This document shows, piece after piece, positions 1-5,808 of a DNA stretch of 27,656 nt. This DNA comes from CAZRDB01 sp964598695 (GTDB lineage Bacteria > Armatimonadota > Zipacnadia > UBA1398). Where the stretch lies: contig CAZRDB010000052.1 of the NCBI GenBank assembly GCA_964598695.1, forward strand, positions 1 through 27,656. The letters are read 5' to 3'. Under the pieces are notes generated by a model. It was not told where the DNA came from and did no database searches. It saw only the letters and a program-made list of their open reading frames with translations. How positions within the stretch are numbered: position 1 is the stretch's first letter; each line of letters opens with the position of its first letter. Both the position numbers and the translations under genes were made by a program.

Positions 1-780
1 GACAACCATCTGCTCGGCAAGCTGGAACTCGACAAAATATTTGTTCCGGGCGACACGGCCCTGGTCGTGCTGTCCTTACACGATGGGAAAATCGTTGCCG
101 CCGTGGCCCAGGACCACTGGCGGCTGGGCCTGCAAAGCCTGCTTCTGGGCCTGTTCGTCCTGGCGCTTGTCGCCTATGCCGGGCTGACCGGACTGCGGGC
201 CGTGGTCTCGTTCGTGCTGGCCGCCTTGCTGCTGTGGAAGGTGCTGACGCCGCTGCTGCTGACCGGCCACGATCCGCTGCTCGTGACCCTTAGCGTCCTG
301 GCAGTGCTCATGGCCGGGGTGGTGTTTCTGGTCGGCGGGGTCAACCGCAAGGCCTTGGCCGCCTATCTCGGTTCCGTGGGCGGCGTGGCCGTGACGTGCC
401 TGCTCTCCCTGGCCACGGCGCCGGGGTTCGCGTTGCCCGGAGCGGTGCGGCCCTTTGCCGAAACGCTCCTCTATTCCGGCTACGGCCACCTCGATCTCGG
501 CCGGATGTTCTTGGCCACCATCTGCCTGGGCGCGAGCGGCGCCATCATGGACGTGGCCATGGATGTGGCCGCGAGCCAGGCCGAGGTAGCGGCCCATCAT
601 CCCGGCATTGGGCGCGGCAACCTTGCCCTGTCGGGGTTGCGCGTCGGCCGGGTGGTGGTCGGGACCATGGCCACCACCTTGCTTTTGGCCTACTGCGGCG
701 CCAGCCTGCCGGTCCGCGATTCGCTGGAGGTCTGCCCCCAGTGCGGGGCCGCCTTACGTCTCACGCGCGAGGGTTCCTAG
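1..780 (+). CDS. YibE/F-family membrane protein, 5'-truncated, 3' end apparently chimeric
   Basis: The frame is open from base 1, so the N terminus lies outside the window; a GTG at 67 is only an internal codon. The visible 259 residues carry a soluble start (NHLLGKLELDKIF, PGD) followed by hydrophobic segments at about 42-60, 66-86, 93-112 and 119-139. The later stretch includes LGASGAIMDVAMDVAAS and SGLRVGRVVVGTMATTLLLAY, which I recognise as YibE/F-family signatures. Family members are inner-membrane proteins of poorly defined role, sometimes suggested to be permeases. After LLLAY (about 690) the expected further hydrophobic C terminus is missing; instead the frame runs into a zinc-ribbon-like tail. 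Codon choice (AAA, ATA, TTT, GAA) differs from the GAG/CTC-rich genes that follow. This resembles a deltaproteobacterial (Desulfovibrio-like) gene joined artificially to this contig. The family call is fairly secure; the natural end of the gene is not in the window. Confidence 0.7.
   Translation, partial: DNHLLGKLELDKIFVPGDTALVVLSLHDGKIVAAVAQDHWRLGLQSLLLGLFVLALVAYAGLTGLRAVVSFVLAALLLWKVLTPLLLTGHDPLLVTLSVLAVLMAGVVFLVGGVNRKALAAYLGSVGGVAVTCLLSLATAPGFALPGAVRPFAETLLYSGYGHLDLGRMFLATICLGASGAIMDVAMDVAASQAEVAAHHPGIGRGNLALSGLRVGRVVVGTMATTLLLAYCGASLPVRDSLEVCPQCGAALRLTREGS
685..715. other. Probable chimeric assembly junction
   Basis: YibE/F sequence is convincing up to about 690, and zinc-ribbon sequence is convincing from about 691-700. 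Codon habits change over the same interval. The shared codons for YCGAS may have provided short homology for a false join. This is inferred from protein content and composition; the exact base cannot be fixed without reads. Confidence 0.5.
691..780 (+). pseudogene. 3' tail of a zinc-ribbon protein gene (fragment)
   Basis: The last 29 codons read YCGASLPVRDS followed by LEVCPQCGAALRL and a short tail. This gives a CGASLP...CPQCGAAL pattern typical of a double-CxxC zinc ribbon; the first Cys of the first pair is replaced by YibE/F-type sequence. It is probably the true C terminus of the gene upstream of the sigma-factor operon in the host genome, with its 5' part lost at the junction. The parent protein cannot be identified from so little. 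It ends 82 bases before the sigma-factor start. Confidence 0.45.
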
Positions 781-802
781 CGATCCCCGCGGGAACGGGC
801 AC

Positions 803-829
803 TGAACAACCGGTGGGGCGCCTCGTCAG
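803..829 (+). promoter_or_regulatory. Candidate ECF-type autoregulatory promoter
   Basis: TGAAC at 803-807 and CGTCA at 824-828 are separated by 16 bases. This matches the general ECF sigma pattern (a -35 with the AAC core and a -10 of CGTC/CGTA type). The ECF sigma gene starts 34 bases after the -10-like element. Many ECF operons are autoregulated, so the position fits, but both elements are short and could arise by chance. Confidence 0.35.
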
Positions 830-862
830 TAGAACGGGAGGGTGTTCCTCCTGGAGGTGCCT

Positions 863-1519
863 ATGACCGCGAACACTGCCATCTTGGAGCAGCCGAGGGC
901 GGCACAGGTGACATGGTCCGACCGAGCCTTCGTGGAGCGTTGCCGGCGGGGCGAACTCGATGCCTTCTGCGAGCTGGTCACCCGGTACCAGGACCCCGTG
1001 TACAGCTTCGTCTCCCGATCGGTCCGAAACCGGGCGGACGCGGAGGACCTGACCCAGGACATCTTCGTTCAGGCCTTCGGCGCCATCCGGAGCTTCCGGT
1101 CGGACTCCAGCTTCAAGACCTGGCTGTTCCGGATCGCGCACAACCGCGTCGTGGACTTCTCGCGCCGCGGACGGAAGCGAGACGAGATCGCCGGGCCGAG
1201 CCTCGATGACCACCGGCCCGACGACGTCGACCTCTCCGAGCGGATCGGTGGCCCGCGCCACCTCGAGCCGGTCGCGACGCTGTGCCGCGAGGAGCTGACC
1301 GGGATCGTCCACCAGGCGATCGCGGGGCTTTCGGAGAAGCTACGCTCGGTCGTCGTGCTGTATGATTTCGAGGGCTGCTCCTACGAGGAGATCGCCGCGA
1401 TCGTGGGCTGCCCGATGGGCACGGTGAAGTCCAGGCTCTTCACGGCGCGAGCGGAGCTGAAGCGCAAGCTCGCCCCGTACATCGACAGCAGGGTTCAGGA
1501 GAGGAGGGGAGCGCCATGA
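863..1519 (+). CDS. ECF-type RNA polymerase sigma factor
   Basis: This 218-residue sigma-70 family protein has only regions 2 and 4, the hallmark of the ECF group. It directs RNA polymerase to a small regulon in response to an extracytoplasmic signal. Region 2 spans about residues 25-102 (YQDPVYSFV, DAEDLTQDIFVQAF, FKTWLFRIAHN). Region 4 spans about 148-202 (LRSVVVLYDFEGCSYEEIA and GTVKSRLFTARAELKRKL). A GTG at 842 would add seven residues, but the ATG at 863 is preferred because GGAGGTG at 853-859 is well spaced for it. The stop overlaps the next start by ATGA (1516-1519), indicating translational coupling to the anti-sigma gene. The RpoE-like layout (sigma, membrane anti-sigma, RseB-like protein) suggests envelope stress, but the specific signal is unknown. 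Confidence 0.93.
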   Translation: MTANTAILEQPRAAQVTWSDRAFVERCRRGELDAFCELVTRYQDPVYSFVSRSVRNRADAEDLTQDIFVQAFGAIRSFRSDSSFKTWLFRIAHNRVVDFSRRGRKRDEIAGPSLDDHRPDDVDLSERIGGPRHLEPVATLCREELTGIVHQAIAGLSEKLRSVVVLYDFEGCSYEEIAAIVGCPMGTVKSRLFTARAELKRKLAPYIDSRVQERRGAP

Positions 1520-2064
1520 CGTGCCGTCAGGTACAGCGGATCGCCGATGAGATCGCGTCCGGTGCGGCAGAGCCGGCAGCGGGAGAACTCGCCCGCCAGC
1601 ACGCTCGCGCCTGCGAGGCATGTGCGCTCGTCCTCGATCGAGCGGAGGCGCTTCGAGAGCTGCTCGCGCTGGACCGCGCGCCGGCCACGGCGCCGCCCGG
1701 TCTCGCCGCAGCCGTCCGCGAGCGCATCGAGAGCCGGCGCCTGCGCCCCTCGGTCTGGCTGGGCTGGCGCGCCCGGGTCACGGGGCCCGTCGGACGCCTC
1801 GCCGTGTGTGGCGCGATCGCCGTTGCGGCTCTCGCCATCGCCCTTCACCCGCGCGGCCCCGAGGCCACGGCGCCGGGAGGCCCGCTCACGGCTCCGGCCC
1901 GCGTGGCGAGCCGCATCGAGCCGGCGGAAGCCCGGGGCACCCTCGAGGCGCTCCGCTCCGCGGCCGACTCCAACCAAGCACCCGACGTGTTCACGGACTC
2001 CAACGTGATCGAGCTGGCACAGAACCAAGCCGGCGGGCTTGCCACTTCCTGCCTGGACCTGTAG
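1516..2064 (+). CDS. Membrane-anchored zinc-type anti-sigma factor
   Basis: This 182-residue protein has an N-terminal ZAS-like motif: His29-x3-Cys33-x2-Cys36, with Cys3 near the start as a possible further zinc ligand. A hydrophobic segment at about 92-110 (GRLAVCGAIAVAALAIAL) would cross the inner membrane, leaving about 70 Pro/Ala-rich residues in the periplasm. In known ECF systems such proteins hold the sigma factor inactive until proteolysis or a conformational signal releases it. The start overlaps the sigma stop by 4 bases, and the RseB-like gene begins 4 bases after its stop. It is assigned from motif, topology and position; overall sequence similarity to characterised RseA/RsrA proteins is weak to the eye. 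Confidence 0.85.
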   Translation: MTCRQVQRIADEIASGAAEPAAGELARQHARACEACALVLDRAEALRELLALDRAPATAPPGLAAAVRERIESRRLRPSVWLGWRARVTGPVGRLAVCGAIAVAALAIALHPRGPEATAPGGPLTAPARVASRIEPAEARGTLEALRSAADSNQAPDVFTDSNVIELAQNQAGGLATSCLDL

Positions 2065-2068
2065 CCCC

Positions 2069-3124
2069 ATGCGCACAATCCACTCCTGCCGCTTGCTCGC
2101 GCTCGTCGCGGGGCTGCTCCTTGTGGGCGGCGTCGCGGCGCAGCCGCACGGCGAGCTGGGCGAGATCCTCCGGCACGCCGCCGAGCGCGAGCAGGACATC
2201 CCCCACGAGGGGCTTCTCACCACGACGGTCCGCGGGATGGGCCGCGAGCGGCACTCCTTCCGCCGGCGCATCTACGCCGGCCACCGGGCCTGCGAGGTCA
2301 GCGAGCCGCAGAACGCGGGACCCTTCGCCGACCAGCGGGTGGTCTGCGACGGTCGCCAGCGTTGGCGGGTGCTCCATAGCGGCTCGGTCGTGCTGGTCAC
2401 CTCGCCGTTCGACTTCGAGCAGATCCGTCGCGACCGCGTGGAGCGAGCCAAGCGCGCGCTCGAGGGGATGATCGTCCGCCGGCTGGCCGACCAGACCATC
2501 GCCGGTCGACCGGCCTGGACGATCGAGATCGCGCGGCGGAACCGCGAGGGGCGCGAGGTTCGGGTGCGGGCCCTCGCGATCGACAAGGAGACCTCGCTGC
2601 AGCTCGGCAACGTCACCTACGACCGTGAAGGCTCGGAGATCAGCCGGACGGCCTACGATGAGGTCGAGTATCTGAGCGACGAGGAGATCGACGACCGGCG
2701 GTTCATCTTCATCGCCGAGCCGGGCGCCCTCGTGTTGCCCGAGCCGAGCCGGATCGAGCTGCCCGTGCTCTTCCGCGACGCCCGGGCCCGCGCCCCCTGG
2801 ATCACGCCGCTGCGCAACCGGCCCCGCCACTGGCGGCCCGAGGGCGTCGCGCTGCCCGACTACGCCGGCCAGTGTGTCGCCCAGTTCTACTACGTCGACG
2901 AGCGGGACGGCGGCCGCGGTCGTCCGGTCTTCCTCTTCGAGCACCCGCGCGCCGAGTCCCACCCCTTCTTCGACGGCTACTACAACCTCCACGGCCTCGG
3001 TCGCGACCCGCGCCCGTACGGGCAGTCGGTGGCGTGGTCCGACGAAGCGCTGGTCTACGTGCTCACCTCGGCGATCCCCATCGAGGACCTCCTCAGCGCC
3101 GCCCGCAACCACCTCGGCCGGTAG
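2069..3124 (+). CDS. MucB/RseB-like periplasmic sigma-E regulatory protein
   Basis: This 351-residue exported protein has a signal peptide at residues 1-24 (cleavage after VAA). The N-terminal half resembles the LolA/LppX-like fold of RseB: repeated strands, DQRVVCDGRQRWRV, then IAGRPAWTIEIARR, LAIDKETSLQLG and YDEVEYL. The C-terminal part (CVAQFYYVDERDGGRG, PVFLFEHP, and a final region ending IPIEDLLSAARNHL) fits the RseB/MucB second domain. In Escherichia coli RseB binds the periplasmic domain of RseA and shields it from DegS. The equivalent role here is inferred from order and fold-like features. The start at ATG 2069 is chosen because translation from it gives the signal peptide directly; it lies 4 bases after the anti-sigma stop. 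No DegS or RseP homologue is in the window. Confidence 0.72.
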   Translation: MRTIHSCRLLALVAGLLLVGGVAAQPHGELGEILRHAAEREQDIPHEGLLTTTVRGMGRERHSFRRRIYAGHRACEVSEPQNAGPFADQRVVCDGRQRWRVLHSGSVVLVTSPFDFEQIRRDRVERAKRALEGMIVRRLADQTIAGRPAWTIEIARRNREGREVRVRALAIDKETSLQLGNVTYDREGSEISRTAYDEVEYLSDEEIDDRRFIFIAEPGALVLPEPSRIELPVLFRDARARAPWITPLRNRPRHWRPEGVALPDYAGQCVAQFYYVDERDGGRGRPVFLFEHPRAESHPFFDGYYNLHGLGRDPRPYGQSVAWSDEALVYVLTSAIPIEDLLSAARNHLGR

Positions 3125-3133
3125 AAGCGCGGC

Positions 3134-3167
3134 GGGCCGACCCCGCACCGCGGTGCGAAGCCGGCCC
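3134..3167. terminator. Candidate bidirectional terminator hairpin between convergent genes
   Basis: A perfect 14-base palindrome (CGCACCGCGGTGCG, 3144-3157) is flanked by the inverted pair GGGCCG (3134-3139) and CGGCCC (3162-3167), separated from it by short unpaired bases. It sits in the 72-base gap between the RseB-like gene and the convergent GH36 gene. No T-tract follows on either strand, so intrinsic termination is uncertain. Confidence 0.45.
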
Positions 3168-3196
3168 ACCCGTTCATCGCGCCCCGCGCCGGCCGC

Positions 3197-5719
3197 CTAC
3201 AGCCGCTCGTAGCGGAGCAGGACCGTGCCCGGGCATTGGTCGATCGTGACGAGCGCGCCCTGGGCCGTCAGTTCCTCGCCGGTCGCCTCCTCGGAGACCC
3301 CGGTGTCGAGATCGGTGACGCGGTAGCGCGCCTCGGCCTCGAGCCCCCGCAGGGGGAGCCGCGCCGCCTGGTAGATGCAGCGCTCGCGCCGGAAGACCTG
3401 GACGAAGCCCGTGCCCGCCTCGGCGTTGTTGAACTGCCAGCCGATCCAGACATCGGTGTCGAGCGAGTAGTCGGTCAGCGGGTAGTAGTCGCCCTCGACC
3501 ATGTCGGGCGCGACCTGCCGCCACACGGCGATGTTGTGCCGCGCCGTCTCGTAGTCGAGGTCGGTGCGGCGCATGTCGAGGCAGCCCGTGAAACCGGGGC
3601 ACATCGAGCTGCGGAAGTTGTACACCTCGGCCAGGTTGGCCCCCGTGCCGTAGAACGGGAGCCAGTAGGAGAGCCCGTAGGTCAGGCCCTGGTTGCCCGT
3701 CGGCTCGAAGATGTAGTCGCTGCGCAGCAGCGGCACCGCCCGGCGCATGGTCTCGAGGTCGTTGCGGCGGCCTCCGCTGGCGCACGAGTCGATGATCATC
3801 CCCGGATGGCGCCGGCGCAGCTCATCCCAGTAGGCGAGGTAGCCGGTGACGTAGTGGTTCTCGGTGATGCCCTGCCGGTCGGCCTCGGTGTCTCCGCTGC
3901 GCCAGTAGGCGAGCGGATCGATGTTGAAGTCCTGCCGGTAGAGGTCGATCCCCTCGGACTCGAGCAAGCCGTCGACGTGCTCGGTGAGCCACGTCCGGGC
4001 CTCCGGGTTGCCGAGGTTGAGCAGCTTCTGCTCGCCGTCGTTGCCGAGCAGCCACTCCGGGTGCGTGTCGTACAGCCAGGTCTTGGGGGTCACCCGCTCC
4101 GGCTCGAACCACACGATGCTCTTCACGCCCCGCTCCCGGCCATGGTCGGTGATCGCCCGCAGGCCGCGCGGGAAGCGCTCGCGGTCGACCTCCCACGTGC
4201 CCGTGTTGCCCCAGCCTCCCTCATTGGGGTACCAGCCGGCGTCCATCCACCAGTAGTCGAGCTTGAGGCCCTCCTCCAGGTAGCGGTCGATGAACAGGAT
4301 CTGGCTCGCCTCGTCGGCGTGGATCATCTCGCCGTACTGGTGCGAGCTGCACGCGTTGAGCTGCGAGGTCGGGACCTTGCCGTCGCGGCGCGGGACGTTG
4401 TGGTCCCGCATCCACGCCCGCCAGACGTTCTGGGCGCGGGTCCAGTCGCCCCGCCAGAACAGCAGCGCTACGAGCGGGCTGCGTACCTGCTCGCCCGGGC
4501 GCAGGACGAAGCGCGTCGTCTCCTGCCCGATCCTCAACCGCAGACCGGTCGCGTCGTCGCGCGCGAAACGCGCGGCCCACTGGCCGGGCCAGCCGATGCC
4601 GACGATCACGCCCTGGCTCGGCCACTCGAGGTTCATGTAGCACCAGGTGCTGTTGGTCGGCCGGCCGCCGGCTCCGCTCAGGGTCAGGTCGCTCCCGGGC
4701 CCGAGCCGCGAGAGCAGCGGCTGGAAGTCCTGGGGCGCGCACGGGCTGCCGACGAAGTGGTGGAGGTCGAACTCAGCCTCGTTCCCCGGCCAGGCGTAGC
4801 GCCGGAAGGTCGTGTCGAGGGCGTGGAGATCCTCGATGAGCGGCGTGTCGGTCGTGCCGGTGTTCTCGAGCCACAGGGTCCACTCGACGACCGGGTAGTC
4901 CGGGTAGCTCCGGCCGACGCAGCGCACCGCGAGACCGGTCGCGGCGTCCAGGAGGCGGATCGTCTGCTCGATGACCCCGCTGTCGAGCAGCTCCGACGAG
5001 TCGGTCCGCTCCCACTGGGCGGCCTCACCGAATGGCTTGCCGCCGTACCGGAAGGAGAAGGGCAGGCCCTCGGGCGTCGCGGGGAGCTGGGCATCGACGA
5101 TCGGCAGGTCGCCCAGCCGCAGCACGCTGCCGTCGGCCATGCGGATCCGCGCCAGAGCCCAATCGGCCTGGTCGCAGGCGATCCCGTCGCCGCCGTCGGC
5201 CACCTGGAGCGAGAAGGAGCGGGCGCCGCGGAGTGCGGCGGAGGCCGCCACCGGCACCATCCCTTCCCGGAGAACGGGTGACTCCCAGACGGCCTCGCCG
5301 TCGGCCACCACGCGGAAGACCACGCTGCCCCGGCCGCCGGCGCTGTGGTTGTTCGAGTCGACGCCCACCAGTGCCTCGAAGGCCTCCGCGGGCGCATCGA
5401 GGTGAACGACGAGGTCGCTCACCGCATGGCAGAACAGGCCGTCCAGGTAGTCCTTGCCGCCCAGCCGCATCGGCCGGCCGTTGCGGGCGTTCGCCTGCAC
5501 CGGGTCGTTGTTCGCGCGGACCTCGATCCAGCACGGTGGCGCGGTCGGCATCTCGCCGGGGAAGAGCGTCGTCTCGGCCCACTGGCGCGCGGTGAAGATC
5601 TCACCGTCAGAGGGGCGAACCGCGCGTGCGGGCAGTGCGGACATCAGGGCAATCACCATCCCACCGAGTAGGCCCATCCGGGCAGCGTGTCGTGCTAAGC
5701 ACCCATCTCGATCGCTCAT
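3197..5719 (-). CDS. Secreted NPCBM-GH36 alpha-galactosidase-like protein (copy 1)
   Basis: This 840-residue exported protein probably hydrolyses alpha-galactosides. It has a signal peptide at about 1-33 (GGMVIALMSALPARA), an NPCBM-like carbohydrate-binding domain at about 65-193 (DGLFCHAVSDLVVHLD to DGGDGIACDQADWA), a GH36 N-terminal beta-sandwich at about 215-500, a TIM barrel at about 500-750 and a small C-terminal sandwich. In the barrel, DYWWMDAGWY, SIVWFEPERV, LYRQDFN and SCASGGRRNDLE align with GH36 signatures. Asp597 of RQDFN is the likely nucleophile and Asp654 of RRNDLE the likely acid/base. The residue two before the nucleophile is Arg rather than the Lys usual in canonical GH36/GH27, so specificity may differ. 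The start at ATG 5719 is preceded by a GAGGTG-like site. The gene lies 89 bases downstream of a tandem paralogue and probably shares its operon. Confidence 0.85.
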   Translation of the reverse strand: MSDRDGCLARHAARMGLLGGMVIALMSALPARAVRPSDGEIFTARQWAETTLFPGEMPTAPPCWIEVRANNDPVQANARNGRPMRLGGKDYLDGLFCHAVSDLVVHLDAPAEAFEALVGVDSNNHSAGGRGSVVFRVVADGEAVWESPVLREGMVPVAASAALRGARSFSLQVADGGDGIACDQADWALARIRMADGSVLRLGDLPIVDAQLPATPEGLPFSFRYGGKPFGEAAQWERTDSSELLDSGVIEQTIRLLDAATGLAVRCVGRSYPDYPVVEWTLWLENTGTTDTPLIEDLHALDTTFRRYAWPGNEAEFDLHHFVGSPCAPQDFQPLLSRLGPGSDLTLSGAGGRPTNSTWCYMNLEWPSQGVIVGIGWPGQWAARFARDDATGLRLRIGQETTRFVLRPGEQVRSPLVALLFWRGDWTRAQNVWRAWMRDHNVPRRDGKVPTSQLNACSSHQYGEMIHADEASQILFIDRYLEEGLKLDYWWMDAGWYPNEGGWGNTGTWEVDRERFPRGLRAITDHGRERGVKSIVWFEPERVTPKTWLYDTHPEWLLGNDGEQKLLNLGNPEARTWLTEHVDGLLESEGIDLYRQDFNIDPLAYWRSGDTEADRQGITENHYVTGYLAYWDELRRRHPGMIIDSCASGGRRNDLETMRRAVPLLRSDYIFEPTGNQGLTYGLSYWLPFYGTGANLAEVYNFRSSMCPGFTGCLDMRRTDLDYETARHNIAVWRQVAPDMVEGDYYPLTDYSLDTDVWIGWQFNNAEAGTGFVQVFRRERCIYQAARLPLRGLEAEARYRVTDLDTGVSEEATGEELTAQGALVTIDQCPGTVLLRYERL

Positions 5720-5739
5720 TGCGCACCTCACTTGGTCGT

Positions 5740-5790
5740 GCCCCTCGCCCAAGGCGGAGGGGCGACTGCGGAGGGGGCGTCGCGCCCCCT
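5740..5790. other. Two GC-rich hairpins between the tandem GH36 genes
   Basis: On the minus-strand transcript the gap between the two GH36 genes can form two stems. One pairs GCCCCTC (5740-5746) plus GCC with GGC plus GAGGGGC (5757-5763). The second pairs AGGGGGCG (5772-5779) with CGCCCCCT (5783-5790) around a 3-base loop. They could attenuate read-through from copy 2 to copy 1 or act as RNA-processing sites. No T-run follows. Confidence 0.4.
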
Positions 5791-5808
5791 GTCGTGCCGC
5801 GGCCCACT

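Noticed and set aside
3236..5281. A 681-codon plus-strand ORF
   Set aside because: It is antisense to the first GH36 gene, which has clear motifs. The ORF product has no recognisable domain.
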